Assembly: GCF_000940805.1 (NCBI RefSeq)
Contig: NZ_CP007142.1
Location: 1,154,593-1,218,592 of the forward strand
Reading direction: 5' to 3'
Length of the DNA: 64,000 nt
Source: Gynuella sunshinyii YC6258
GTDB lineage: Bacteria; Pseudomonadota; Gammaproteobacteria; Pseudomonadales; Natronospirillaceae
Shown here: piece after piece, positions 41,855-51,090 of the stretch
Layout: every line of letters starts with the position of its first letter
Numbering within the stretch: the first letter of the stretch is position 1
The notes under the pieces: model-generated
Told to the model about the DNA's origin: nothing
Seen by the model: the letters and a program-made list of their open reading frames with translations, nothing else
Database searches by the model: none
Translations under genes and position numbers: made by a program

Positions 41855-43165
41855 TTAATTGTATGAACTGTTCTGTTGTTGCCAGAATGCCAGATGCGTA
41901 CCCTCAGCATCGCCAATAAACGTTTGAGTGGCTTCAATGATCTCTTTGAACCGCGCCATTTCTTCCGCTGGGATATGACTGCTGGTTGGAATTTTTGCCG
42001 TCAGAGGATTCACCGGGCGATTGTTGATCTGTAATTCGAAATGCAGATGCGGGCCGGTGGTTCGGCCGGTGTTTCCGGACAGAGCTATTTTATCGCCGCG
42101 TTTGATCCGTTGTCCGCGCTTTACCAGGATCTTGCTCAGGTGGAGATAGCGGGTTTTAAACGGCCCGGGATGTTCAATTTCAACATATTTGCCGGCATAG
42201 GGATGATTGGCTGTGCGGGTCACAATGCCATCACCGACGGAAAGCACGGGGGTGCCAACTGGCATGGCAAAATCAACACCATAGTGCGGCATCAGCTGCC
42301 CGGTAACCGGGTGGACCCGATGCAGATTGAACGATGAGCTGACCCTGACTTTTTCGTTTACTGGATAACGTCGCAATGATCGGGTCAGGCTTTGGCCGTC
42401 CTGATCGTAGTAGCTGCCATCGTCATATAGAAAAGCACTTTGGGTTGTTTTGCCGAGTCCAAACAGTATGGCTTTTATCCGTGTCTGGCCGGTGGCTTCG
42501 GTGCCGGTCATTTCCTGTTCGAGCACGATGTCAAACCAGTCTCCGGGTCTGATTTCGCGGCGAAAATTTATTTTTTCCTGAAGAATATGCAGTGTGTTCA
42601 GAGTGTCTCTGTCGCTGAGTCCGGCCTGGTGTGCTGCGTTGTAAAAGCTATTGTCGATTACGCCACTTACTAACTGTTGGTGCCAGTAGGTGGGTTTGAC
42701 AATCTCCTCCGATTGAAAAGTGCCCTCTGCTGTGCGGGTGAACTGAACAGTGCGGGCCGGATTCACAATCAATGACAGCTGCTGCAATTCGCTGTTCTGT
42801 ACCGACTGGGTAAATACCAGAGTGTTACCCGGTTGCAGGGTATCCAGTGCTGCCGTTTCACCGTCGGCTTCCAGTATTGCAGCAAGGGTTGTCTGGGTCA
42901 GACTGAAAAGCGCAAAGATGCCACTCAGGGTATCGCCCGGTTGAATCTGATATCGGCTGGTCAGCTCTTGGGGAATGATTAATTGCTCTACTGGTTGGCT
43001 GGCCTCGGGCTGCGCAGGGACTGCATTGGCCGCAGAGGGCAGTGGTACAGTTTCCAGGTGAGGCTCTTGAGGGGGTGAGGTGATCAGATAAAACGCTGTG
43101 AACAATAACGTGATGAGGCTGAACAGCTGAAATCGTGTCTGCTGGAGTACCGTGGGCATGGTCAT
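41855..43165 (-). CDS. mepM: Murein DD-endopeptidase, LysM-M23 (MepM-like)
   Basis: 436 residues from the ATG at 43165; a TTG at 43189 is the longer frame. A signal-anchor helix covers about 10-30. The LysM/OapA-like region (RYQIQPGDTLSGIFALFSL) lies at about 70-115. The M23 peptidase domain (about 290-420) has the zinc ligands of the HxxxD and HxH motifs, LMPHYGVDFAMPVG and GPHLHFEL. It cuts peptidoglycan cross-links so the wall can grow. M23 enzymes need zinc. In E. coli mepM adjoins znuA-znuBC, and here the next gene is a zinc chaperone, so a zinc-linked context is kept with different partners. Confidence 0.9.
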   Translation of the reverse strand: MTMPTVLQQTRFQLFSLITLLFTAFYLITSPPQEPHLETVPLPSAANAVPAQPEASQPVEQLIIPQELTSRYQIQPGDTLSGIFALFSLTQTTLAAILEADGETAALDTLQPGNTLVFTQSVQNSELQQLSLIVNPARTVQFTRTAEGTFQSEEIVKPTYWHQQLVSGVIDNSFYNAAHQAGLSDRDTLNTLHILQEKINFRREIRPGDWFDIVLEQEMTGTEATGQTRIKAILFGLGKTTQSAFLYDDGSYYDQDGQSLTRSLRRYPVNEKVRVSSSFNLHRVHPVTGQLMPHYGVDFAMPVGTPVLSVGDGIVTRTANHPYAGKYVEIEHPGPFKTRYLHLSKILVKRGQRIKRGDKIALSGNTGRTTGPHLHFELQINNRPVNPLTAKIPTSSHIPAEEMARFKEIIEATQTFIGDAEGTHLAFWQQQNSSYN

Positions 43166-43338
43166 GGGCGGTAAATACTTCTGTCGCAAAAAAGCAGGCG
43201 TTAGACCTGCCAGGGTCGTTAGTGTTGGAGTTTTAACATCCAGATACGCGGTTTGTCAGGTAAACACCACGTATATCCTTAATATTTAAATCGGTGCGCA
43301 TTAAAATTCATCGCGCTTAAAGAGTCTGTCAGGATCGT

Positions 43339-44556
43339 TTAAAGGCGGTCATTTTCTGTCAGATTTGTTGACCATTCCGGAAATGGATCTGTCAGGGTGC
43401 TCCATGCTGCCACACCTTCCTGCATTTCCTTGGCATTGAGCAGGCATTCATCGAGCTGCCTGGCAAGCTTGTCACGGTTCAGCCTCTGGCCGATAAAGAC
43501 CAGCTCCTGACGCATGTCCCCCCAGGGCTCCTGCCAGGTACGTGCTATCGCCTGACGATATTCGTCGTCATCGGGCCATTGGGTTTTCGGGATCGCATGC
43601 CAGAACCGGCCGGCAAAACCATAGCGGGCGATACCGCCGGCCTGATTCCACTCCCAGGCATCGGCATGGCGACTGGCCAGCCAGAAAAAACCTTTTGAGC
43701 GCAGCAGTTCATGATCCCGCAGCGGACCGTGCAGGAAGGTGAAAAAGCGCTGAGGGTGCATGGGCCGACGTGCCCGGTAAGTAAAGCTGCTGATGCCGTA
43801 CTCTTCCGTTTCTGGCGTATGTTCACCGCGCAGTTCTTTGAGCCAGCCCGGTGCCTGCTGTGCCTTGTCAAAGTCGAACCGGCCAGTGTTCAGTACCTGA
43901 TCGAGGGCTACCTGGCCATGACGGCTGGGAATAATGTCGGCGTCGGGATTCAGGCTGCGTAACACGGCTGTCAGCCGTTGCAGGGTGTCGGCATCGATCA
44001 GGTCGGTCTTGCTGATGATGATGACATTGCAGAACTCAATCTGATCGATCAGCAGATCGGCCACGCTGCGGTCATCCTCGTCTCCGAGGGATTCGGCGGT
44101 GTTCTGCAGACTCTCCGCGTCGTCATAATCGTTGAGAAAATTCACCCCATCCACCACCGTCACCAGGGTATCAAGTCGGGCCATGTCTGCCAGACTGCCG
44201 CCGTGTTCGTCCACGAAGGTGAAGGTTTCCGCGACCGGCAGCGGTTCGGAGATACCGGTTGATTCAATGACCAGATAGTCAAAGCGGCCGGCTTTGGCGA
44301 GGTTTTGGATCTCCACCAGCAGATCTTCCCGCAGGGTGCAGCAGATACAGCCGTTGGTCATTTCAATGAGCTTCTCCTCACTGCGATGCAGTTGCACCTG
44401 TTGTTGTACCAGCGAGGCATCAATGTTGACTTCACTCATGTCGTTGACGATGACTGCTACCCGACGGTTTTCGCGGTTGTGCAGGATGTGGTTGAGTACG
44501 GTTGTTTTGCCGGCTCCGAGAAATCCGGATAACACGGTGACGGGGAGTCTGTTCAT
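43339..44556 (-). CDS. zigA: Zinc metallochaperone GTPase, CobW/ZigA family
   Basis: 405 residues. Walker [11 protein letters not shown] at 11-20, the metal-binding Cys70-x-Cys72-Cys73 in [13 protein letters not shown] and the base-recognition motif SKTDL. The C-terminal CobW_C domain starts at about 260 ([20 protein letters not shown]). The size and C-terminal domain fit ZigA/YeiR-type proteins, which deliver zinc to essential enzymes under zinc starvation. A perfect Zur-like palindrome lies 27 bases upstream of the start, which supports zinc control. It runs in the same direction as mepM, 173 bases downstream. Confidence 0.92.
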   Translation of the reverse strand: MNRLPVTVLSGFLGAGKTTVLNHILHNRENRRVAVIVNDMSEVNIDASLVQQQVQLHRSEEKLIEMTNGCICCTLREDLLVEIQNLAKAGRFDYLVIESTGISEPLPVAETFTFVDEHGGSLADMARLDTLVTVVDGVNFLNDYDDAESLQNTAESLGDEDDRSVADLLIDQIEFCNVIIISKTDLIDADTLQRLTAVLRSLNPDADIIPSRHGQVALDQVLNTGRFDFDKAQQAPGWLKELRGEHTPETEEYGISSFTYRARRPMHPQRFFTFLHGPLRDHELLRSKGFFWLASRHADAWEWNQAGGIARYGFAGRFWHAIPKTQWPDDDEYRQAIARTWQEPWGDMRQELVFIGQRLNRDKLARQLDECLLNAKEMQEGVAAWSTLTDPFPEWSTNLTENDRL

Positions 44557-44980
44557 GCTGGCGGCCTGTGGCTGGTTTTATTTTATGTTATAACATAACA
44601 TTTTTAGGGGTCAACCAGTCGTCTGATCATCGGCTCGTTGTAATCCTCCAGTGGCGTTTCTGGTCCTTGAACAGGATCTGTTGTGTGCCATTGGTTTTTT
44701 CCCTCCGATAGCGGTGTTGAGACCGATTGTATTTGCAGGCATTAACCAGCGGCTCAAATTGATTATTTCGGGTTTGTAAACGCCTGTTTTGGGCTTGGCA
44801 TATTCGTGGATCTGCTCCCTGGTCAGTCCATTTAAAATAAAAATTGAATAAAACCTATTTAAATAACTTTTTAATAGACGGCTAAAAACTGTCTATGAGC
44901 GTAATAAAAAAAACCTATTGGAGACGAATTTACGGATTGGGGATTATGGTTCGACGATCACAACAGGGGGGAGTCGTGCT
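44557..44980. other. Divergent intergenic region, zigA and cfa
   Basis: 424 bases without a gene. Holds the Zur-like site at 44583-44598. The part near cfa is A/T-rich (44830-44930), suitable for a promoter. Confidence 0.5.
44583..44598. promoter_or_regulatory. Zur-box-like palindrome
   Basis: TTATGTTATAACATAA is a perfect 16-base palindrome matching the ATGTTATAACAT-type core of gammaproteobacterial Zur operators. It is 27 bases upstream of the zinc metallochaperone start. Confidence 0.8.
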
Positions 44981-46159
44981 ATGACAGAATATTCTTTTAA
45001 TGACGCTGAAAAATCATATTCAAACTCTGCTCCGCTGCCACCGCTTGCGCGTCGTTTCCAACAGGAATTACTTGATCTGGCAGATGTCAAACTTAACGGT
45101 GATCGCCCCTGGGATATTACGGTTCATGATAACCGACTGTTTGCCCGTGTGGCCCGCGATGGTTCCATCGGACTCGGTGAAAGCTATATGGACGGCTGGT
45201 GGGATTCTGAGCGTCTGGATATGTTATTTACTCAGATACTGGGGGCTCAGCTTAACCAAAAGCTCATCGGTACTGCGCGTATCAAACTTGCCTTCAGTGC
45301 CTTGTCGCACATGATGTTTAATTTTCAGTCTCTTGCACGAGCCTATCAGGTGGGTGAGGTGCATTACGATATCGGCAATCAGCTGTATGAACGAATGTTG
45401 GATCCTTACATGATCTACAGCTGCGGATATTGGAAGGGTGCTGAAAATCTGGCCCAGGCACAGGAACATAAACTGGATCTGATATGCCGGAAACTGCAAC
45501 TTGAGCCAGGCATGCATCTGCTGGATATCGGTTGTGGCTGGGGTGGTCTGGCGTTATACGCCGCCAAACATTACGGCGTTAAAGTTACGGGGATTACCAT
45601 TTCCAGAGAGCAGCAAAAGCTCGCTGCACAGCGCACCCGAGATTACGATGTTGAGATCCGGCTGGAAGATTATCGGCATTTAACCGGCAAATTTGACCGG
45701 ATTGTATCCGTTGGCATGTTTGAACATGTGGGCCGTAAAAACTATCGCACCTATTTTGAAGTGGTGAATCGGTTACTGAAAAAAGACGGTTTGTTTTTAT
45801 TGCATACCATTGGTGAGGAACCCACTTTCGATGCCGCTGATCGTTTTATTTCAAAATACATTTTTCCGAATGGTAAAGTCCCATCCCGTAAGCATATTAA
45901 TGATCATAGCGTGGATCTGCTCAGGCTGGAGGACTGGCATAATTTTGGGCCTGATTATGACACCACGCTGATGGCCTGGGCCAAAAATTTCGAGCAAAGC
46001 TGGCCGGAACTCAAACAGGATTATAACGATCGTTTTTATCGCATGTGGCGTTACTATCTGTACAGCTGTGCCGGTTACTTCCGCTCCCGCGAGGGCCAGT
46101 TATGGCAACTGGTATACAGTCATCCGCAAGGGCAGCGGGTTTATCACAGTGTGCGCTGA
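44981..46159 (+). CDS. cfa: Cyclopropane-fatty-acyl-phospholipid synthase
   Basis: 392 residues from the ATG at 44981, 7 bases after GGGGGAG; the longer frame is not needed. The SAM site is LLDIGCGWGGLALYAAKHYG. The bicarbonate/active-site region GEVHYDIGNQLYERMLDPYM and YSCGYWKGAENL are Cfa hallmarks. It converts unsaturated acyl chains of membrane lipids to cyclopropanes. Length matches E. coli Cfa (382). It is followed by a cupin gene 42 bases on, perhaps co-transcribed. Confidence 0.95.
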   Translation: MTEYSFNDAEKSYSNSAPLPPLARRFQQELLDLADVKLNGDRPWDITVHDNRLFARVARDGSIGLGESYMDGWWDSERLDMLFTQILGAQLNQKLIGTARIKLAFSALSHMMFNFQSLARAYQVGEVHYDIGNQLYERMLDPYMIYSCGYWKGAENLAQAQEHKLDLICRKLQLEPGMHLLDIGCGWGGLALYAAKHYGVKVTGITISREQQKLAAQRTRDYDVEIRLEDYRHLTGKFDRIVSVGMFEHVGRKNYRTYFEVVNRLLKKDGLFLLHTIGEEPTFDAADRFISKYIFPNGKVPSRKHINDHSVDLLRLEDWHNFGPDYDTTLMAWAKNFEQSWPELKQDYNDRFYRMWRYYLYSCAGYFRSREGQLWQLVYSHPQGQRVYHSVR

Positions 46160-46201
46160 GCGGGATGCTGGTATCCTGCCTGTTTTTTGGAGGCCTCGTT
46201 T

Positions 46202-46582
46202 ATGCCCGCCCAGCCATCTATTCATCATCAGCCGGCCAGTGAAGAATATTACTTCCATGAAGGCTGTTACATTCTGGAATTGCTGAACAGCGATACCCAG
46301 CCAGAATTGTCTATTGCCCGTGCGACGGTTCGCCCGGGCGTCACCACCCGCTGGCACCAGCTTGAAGGCATTACCGAACGTTATGTTATTCAGCAGGGCA
46401 GTGGTCGGGTGGAAGTCGGTGAATTGCAGCAGGCTGTCAGTGCCGGTTCAGTGGTGGTGATTCCACCCGGATGCCGGCAACGTATCACCAATACCGGTGA
46501 GGCGGACCTGGTGTTCCTGGCGCTCTGCCTGCCCCGTTTTGTGCCTGACGCCTATGTTGACCTGGAAAAATCCACCGACTGA
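46202..46582 (+). CDS. Small cupin-domain protein
   Basis: 126 residues from the ATG at 46202 (GGAGG 8 bases upstream). One cupin barrel: TVRPGVTTRWHQLEGITERYVI carries the His and Glu metal ligands and SGRVEVG follows. The second motif is VVVIPPGCRQRITNTGE. Such proteins bind a metal and act as isomerases or dioxygenases, or sense small molecules. The second motif has a Gln-Arg where a His is usual, so metal binding may be weak. Function unknown. Confidence 0.85.
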   Translation: MPAQPSIHHQPASEEYYFHEGCYILELLNSDTQPELSIARATVRPGVTTRWHQLEGITERYVIQQGSGRVEVGELQQAVSAGSVVVIPPGCRQRITNTGEADLVFLALCLPRFVPDAYVDLEKSTD

Positions 46583-46675
46583 TGGTCCGGGAGTTCGGGC
46601 AGCAATTTTGTACAATCCTTTTTGGATCCTGGCTCCTAAGCTGAACCTGTCACTCGTTTATGAGGAACTACGGAT

Positions 46676-47332
46676 TTGCAGGTTCATCTTCTTGCCACGT
46701 TTGCCGCCGCCGCGCTGGCACATTTTCTGGCGTTATTGAGTCCGGGACCGGATTTTTTTCTGGTGGTCCGCAGTGCCGTTCGTCATGATCGCCGACTGGC
46801 CCTTGGCGTCGCTTTTGGTATTGCCACGGCCAATGGTGTTTACATTGCATTGTGTCTGCTGGGTGTTGGCGCGCTTCTGGCCGCTTCGGCCACGGTAATG
46901 CTGTTGATCAAGCTGGCTGGCGGATTATTTCTGGCCTATCTTGCATACGGTGCGCTCAGAGCCCGTAAGCGTGATTATCAGTCGTTGACAGAATCCGCCG
47001 ATGGCGTCCACCGTCAAACCACGTTCAGGCGGGAATTCAGCGTTGGCTTTTTGTCGGGGATTTTGAATCCCAAGAACCCGTTATTCTATCTCAGCCTGTT
47101 CACGCTGGTGTTAAATCAGGAAGCTGGAATGGGGTTTAAAATCTGGCTCGGTATCTGGATGGTCAGCATCGTGTTTTTCTGGGATGCCTTCATTATCGTG
47201 GTGTTATCCCGCGCTGATATGCAGCAACGGTTTCGTCGTTGTGCGTTTTACATCGACAAGATAACCGGTATGCTGTTGGGCACGTTTGGGTTGACACTGC
47301 TGTATTCGTGTTTGATGGAGAGTCGTTTTTGA
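46676..47332 (+). CDS. LysE/RhtB-family exporter
   Basis: 218 residues, starting with a TTG at 46676 that lies 8 bases after GAGGAA. Six hydrophobic segments and the N-terminal signature FLALLSPGPDFFLVVRSAVRH define the LysE/RhtB family of amino-acid or metabolite exporters. GFLSGILNPKNPLFYLSLF is the second conserved stretch. The following AraC-type gene is likely its regulator. Substrate is not evident. Confidence 0.9.
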   Translation: MQVHLLATFAAAALAHFLALLSPGPDFFLVVRSAVRHDRRLALGVAFGIATANGVYIALCLLGVGALLAASATVMLLIKLAGGLFLAYLAYGALRARKRDYQSLTESADGVHRQTTFRREFSVGFLSGILNPKNPLFYLSLFTLVLNQEAGMGFKIWLGIWMVSIVFFWDAFIIVVLSRADMQQRFRRCAFYIDKITGMLLGTFGLTLLYSCLMESRF

Positions 47333-47351
47333 GATCGTTATCGTTGCCGGG

Positions 47352-48188
47352 GTGTGGTTGAGCGTGAGTGAACAACAGGTTTTTTACCGTCCTGAACATT
47401 TCCCCATGCTGGAAATCCGGCAGGCTCGCGCGACCTCAGTGGCTTATCACCGGCACAGCCATGAAGAGTTTTCTATTGGCGTGGTGGATTCCGGCAACAC
47501 CGATTATTTTATCGACGGTCAGACGCGGCGGATCGGTCCCGGTGCGGTGGTGTTGATGAATCCCGACCAAGTACATTCCTGTAATCCGCTGCATTTGCAG
47601 AGCTGGTCTTATCGGATGCTGTATCTGCAGGCTGACTGGCTGACGGCTCTGCAGGCCGAGGTACTTGAACGCAGTCCGGACAGCGGCTTTCAGGCCCTGA
47701 GTCAGTCATTGTTGTGTGGCGATTCCCACTACCAGCAATACCATCAGCTGTGTTCGTTATTAACCTCACCGGACAGCCGCTTGGGTGCAGAGGTTAACCT
47801 GACTGATTATTTTGCTGAACTGATCCGGGCGGATCAGCGTTGTGAAGCACCGGATCGACTGAAATGCGCCTCCCACCTGCAACGGGCCTACGAATTTATC
47901 GCCGATGAATGTGTGCGGGAGATTTGCCTGGATGATGTGGCAGCTGTGGCGGGCCTGAGCCGATATCGGCTGGTGCATGCGTTCCGACAGCACTATGGCA
48001 TCACCCCGCATGCATTGCAGATTACCCGGCGTATCAGCCATGCCCGCCAACTGTTGAAGACCGGTAACAGCATCGCTGCTGTTGCAGCGGATACCGGTTT
48101 TACCGATCAGAGTCACTTTCATCGTCACTTTAAACGCCAGGTTGCAGTGACTCCCCGACAATATCAGTTGTCTGCCGGATACCGGTAG
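47352..48188 (+). CDS. AraC-family regulator with cupin sensor domain
   Basis: 278 residues from a GTG at 47352; a GTG at 47364 is the alternative and is slightly better placed relative to GGGGT. The N-terminal sensor domain (YHRHSHEEFSIGVVDSG, VVLMNPDQVHSCNP) is an AraC cupin. The C-terminal double helix-turn-helix is at about 180-275 (LDDVAAVAGLSRYRLVHAF and AAVAADTGFTDQSHFHRHFK). This class often sits beside LysE exporters and controls them in response to the exported compound. It overlaps the convergent ABM gene by 25 bases. Confidence 0.9.
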   Translation: MWLSVSEQQVFYRPEHFPMLEIRQARATSVAYHRHSHEEFSIGVVDSGNTDYFIDGQTRRIGPGAVVLMNPDQVHSCNPLHLQSWSYRMLYLQADWLTALQAEVLERSPDSGFQALSQSLLCGDSHYQQYHQLCSLLTSPDSRLGAEVNLTDYFAELIRADQRCEAPDRLKCASHLQRAYEFIADECVREICLDDVAAVAGLSRYRLVHAFRQHYGITPHALQITRRISHARQLLKTGNSIAAVAADTGFTDQSHFHRHFKRQVAVTPRQYQLSAGYR

Positions 48189-48463
48189 CGGCGTTTGATT
48201 TCCACGATTTCGACTTCGTAGGCGGAATACCAGCGATTGCGTCCCTGCCGTTGCGCTTCGGCGTGCTCGGCATCCTGATGCCATTGCCGGATACTGTCTT
48301 CGTTCTCCCAGTAAGAAATGGCGATTTCCTGATCACCTTCCGTCACCGTGATAAAGTCCAGACAGCCATACCGTTCGAACGCCAGCTCCCGCATACGCAC
48401 TACCGTCTGGCGGTACTGTTCATCCTGGTCACCGACTTTGGCTTTGAAAATAGCTGCAAACAT
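48164..48463 (-). CDS. Antibiotic biosynthesis monooxygenase (ABM) family protein
   Basis: 99 residues from the ATG at 48463 (AAGGCAG upstream). MFAAIFKAKVGDQDEQYRQT, CLDFITVTEGDQEIAISYW and QWHQDAEHAEAQRQGR fit the ABM ferredoxin-like fold used by small heme-free monooxygenases and related proteins. The substrate is unknown. It starts 10 bases after the prs stop and runs the same way, so may be in the prs operon. Its end overlaps the AraC gene tail. Confidence 0.85.
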   Translation of the reverse strand: MFAAIFKAKVGDQDEQYRQTVVRMRELAFERYGCLDFITVTEGDQEIAISYWENEDSIRQWHQDAEHAEAQRQGRNRWYSAYEVEIVEIKRRYRYPADN

Positions 48464-48473
48464 GGTTTCTGCC

Positions 48474-49415
48474 TTAACTGAATAGTGCGCCGACACTTTC
48501 ACCTGTATGTATGCGCTTGATGGCTTCCGCAAACAGTGGTGCAACAGATAACAACGTCAACTTGTCGGTCTGTTTGCTCGCGTCAATGGTCACGGTATTG
48601 GTGGTGATGACCGATTCGATGCCGCTGTTTTGAATACGTTCGATGGCCGGTCCACACAATACGCCGTGAGTCGCTGCCGCGTGCACGCTTTTGACGCCCG
48701 CAGCAAGCAATGTTTCAACGGTGGATATTAATGTGCCGGCCGTGGAAATTTCGTCTTCCAGAATAAAAGCATCCTTACCTTTGACATCGCCGACGACCAC
48801 GCCCTGTTTGACCTGAGTATCGCTCACCCGGCGCTTATCGATGATGGCCATCGGCACATTCAGGCGAGTGGAAAACTTGCCAACCCGTTTGGCACCTCCA
48901 GCGTCAGTGGCAACGGCGACAATGTTGGAGGTGTCATAATTGTCTTTAACATGGCTGACCAGCGTTGGCAGTGCAGTCAGATGGTCGACAGGCACTCCGA
49001 AAAAACCGTGTACCTGATCTGCGTGCAGATCCATGGTCAATACCCGGTTGGCACCGGCAGTTTGCAGCAGGTCTGCAATCAGACGGCCGGTAATGGAAAT
49101 TCTGGGGGCGTCTTTTTTGTCCGACCTGGCATAGGAGTAGTACGGAATGACGACTGTAATCCGACGGGCAGACGCGCTTCTGAGGGCGTCGATGGCGATC
49201 ATCAATTCCATGATATGGTCGCTGACCGGATGAGTAAAAGACTGCACAATAAAGACATCCCGTTCACGGACATTTTCCAGAATCTGAACATGCAGATTGT
49301 CATTGGAAAAGCGGGAGATCTCCATTGGGCTGAGTGCTATGCCCAAGTGATGACAGATTTCGTGGGCGATGGTGGGATTGGAGTGGCCGGAAAATATTTT
49401 TAAAGCGTTTTTCAT
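48474..49415 (-). CDS. prs: Ribose-phosphate pyrophosphokinase, variant form
   Basis: 313 residues, as in other PRPP synthetases. RFSNDNLHVQILENVRERDVF, MELMIAIDALRSASARRITVV, PYYSYARSDKKDAPRISITGR and MDLHADQVHGFFGVPVD are the family core. The PRPP-binding loop reads LEDEISTAGTLI where the housekeeping enzyme has VDDMIDTGGT, and the flexible loop is KRVGKFSTRLN. It makes PRPP from ribose 5-phosphate and ATP for nucleotide and NAD synthesis. The loop variant is typical of second-copy Prs proteins linked to salvage pathways, so this may not be the main enzyme. Confidence 0.88.
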   Translation of the reverse strand: MKNALKIFSGHSNPTIAHEICHHLGIALSPMEISRFSNDNLHVQILENVRERDVFIVQSFTHPVSDHIMELMIAIDALRSASARRITVVIPYYSYARSDKKDAPRISITGRLIADLLQTAGANRVLTMDLHADQVHGFFGVPVDHLTALPTLVSHVKDNYDTSNIVAVATDAGGAKRVGKFSTRLNVPMAIIDKRRVSDTQVKQGVVVGDVKGKDAFILEDEISTAGTLISTVETLLAAGVKSVHAAATHGVLCGPAIERIQNSGIESVITTNTVTIDASKQTDKLTLLSVAPLFAEAIKRIHTGESVGALFS

Positions 49416-49575
49416 GGAAGCGTCTGAAATAGTGTGTCAGTGAAAGTTATCTGCTGATCCGTGATGAACATCCGGATATGGCAGTGATCAAAATAGTCAG
49501 TATGAATACTAAGGAACTTATACATATTAAGCGACTTGTGACTGGGCCAATGGCGATGTCCTGGTAAGAAACTCC

Positions 49576-50298
49576 TTAATAATAAACCAGAGTCTGCACA
49601 CTATCTGCCTCTATCGCAAACAGGCCATCATAAATATTGCCTTGCCGGACCTCTGCAGTGAGATCTTTGAGCAGTCTGAGAGAGAGACGTTGCTGGCTCA
49701 GATCAATGGCGATGACCTCGGCATGAAGAAAATCGAAATACTGGAGAACCGCCGGGTAGAGGGTTTTAAACAGGCTCTCCTTGGCCGAAAACACCAGTGT
49801 CAGGGCCGTGGGCCATGAGCAGTTCAGCGTCTGGAGGTAGTGTTTTTCTGACTCACTGACAATATGGCCGTACAGCTTGTCGGCCCGCTCGGCAATCATG
49901 ATTTGCTCCGCATCGATGCCGATCCCGTTCAGGCCGTTGGCCGATGCTCTGGCGGCGACGCAACAGGCATATTCATGACTGTGACTGATCGATCCCAGAA
50001 TGCCGGCCGGCCAGACCGGTGCGCGGTTCTCACCAATGGCGATTTGTGCGTCGTGAACCCCCAGCCGCTCCAACGCCTGTTGAGCACAGACCCGGCCCGC
50101 CACGAACTCCGCCTTGCGCTTACCGACAAAACGCTCGAAGCCGGGAGGTATCGAGATGCTGCACGATTGAGGAGCATGGTCATCATAATCGGCAACCGAA
50201 AAACGACAGGCTTGAAACGCCAGGCCGGCCAGTTTCTCATCCGTATTCGGAAACGGGAGGTCTCCCAAAGCCTGTAATTGCAGAAAGGAGTGGGTCAT
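49576..50298 (-). CDS. 4'-phosphopantetheinyl transferase (EntD-like)
   Basis: 240 residues. SISHSHEYACCVAA, GIGIDAEQIM and LVFSAKESLFKTLYP are the three EntD/Sfp motifs, with the Asp-x-Glu magnesium site and the KExxxK helix intact. It moves the phosphopantetheine arm from CoA to carrier proteins of fatty acid, polyketide or peptide synthases. No such synthase is in the window, so it probably serves clusters elsewhere. Not obviously in an operon. Confidence 0.92.
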   Translation of the reverse strand: MTHSFLQLQALGDLPFPNTDEKLAGLAFQACRFSVADYDDHAPQSCSISIPPGFERFVGKRKAEFVAGRVCAQQALERLGVHDAQIAIGENRAPVWPAGILGSISHSHEYACCVAARASANGLNGIGIDAEQIMIAERADKLYGHIVSESEKHYLQTLNCSWPTALTLVFSAKESLFKTLYPAVLQYFDFLHAEVIAIDLSQQRLSLRLLKDLTAEVRQGNIYDGLFAIEADSVQTLVYY

Positions 50299-50400
50299 TA
50301 TCGGTAGGGCCGGTGATTGATCGGGCCGCCATTATTTTCATCTGTGACCGGTTTTTCAACCGTTGAGTGTGTTTGGGGAGGGTAGGGAGATAAAAATCCA

Positions 50401-50718
50401 TCAGCCGAAGCGGTCGATTTTTCCCCGACAGTATTTTTCCGCCAGAACTTTCAAATGGCCAATATGCTCCGCCAGCCAGATCAGCTGTTCGGTGGTAATG
50501 TGGTCGTCAGGGTTATAGCGTGATTCCGCATAAGCCTGACACAGCAGCTTGAGGCAGGTTCGCTCAAACAGAGAATTTTCCGCGAATGCCACAAGAAACG
50601 CTGACTGGATATTGCCGGTGAGGATGCACAATTTTTCGAGATCGTGAATTTTGGGTTTGCAGTGAGTTAAGACCGGTATCCATTGCCATTTCATTTTTTT
50701 GAAGATTTTATAAGGCAT
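50401..50718 (-). CDS. Short HEPN-domain protein, possibly truncated
   Basis: 105 residues. KPKIHDLEKLCILTG and LLCQAYAESRYNPDDHITTE are the central and C-terminal parts of a HEPN fold. The N-terminal helices that precede the HDL motif in full-length members are missing or replaced by MPYKIFKKMKWQWIPVL. The usual RxxxxH catalytic motif of toxin HEPNs is not seen. It may be a decayed gene or a minimal helper. No partner nucleotidyltransferase gene is adjacent. Confidence 0.65.
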   Translation of the reverse strand: MPYKIFKKMKWQWIPVLTHCKPKIHDLEKLCILTGNIQSAFLVAFAENSLFERTCLKLLCQAYAESRYNPDDHITTEQLIWLAEHIGHLKVLAEKYCRGKIDRFG

Positions 50719-51090
50719 TTAAAAGAACAAGAGCGATGATGAATTCCAGGGCATCCTGCAAGGATGAATTTTTGTCAGTAAATGAATTAAAAAATCATGT
50801 CGTCTGATGCCTGACAGGCGAATATGAAATTGAATAAGGGGATTTTTAATTTTACCTTGTAATACGATTTATCATTAATAAATGCACACCTTTTTTTTAT
50901 ATTGGTCGAATAAGTACAACTCCGTCTGATAACTGAAATTGGTCCGGTATAAAACATACAGATGGCAGGATAAATATGGCATCAATAACGTTGGAAAGCA
51001 TCAAGGTGCCAATAGACTCATGAATAAAATCCAACCCCCCCTGTTCATGAGTCTTGGATTAAGGCATGACTTGGGTGGCAACGCCGGAGC
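50719..51090. other. AT-rich intergenic region
   Basis: No gene. Contains CATCCT-GCA-AGGATG near 50752 and a perfect 11-base inverted repeat at 51014-51054 with seven consecutive C in its loop, close to the ubiV 3' end. Confidence 0.5.
51014..51054 (-). terminator. Inverted repeat downstream of ubiV
   Basis: AGACTCATGAA and TTCATGAGTCT are perfect 11-base arms (51014-51024 and 51044-51054). On the minus strand the loop contains a G7 run and no T tract follows. A role in 3' processing or termination is possible. Confidence 0.5.
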
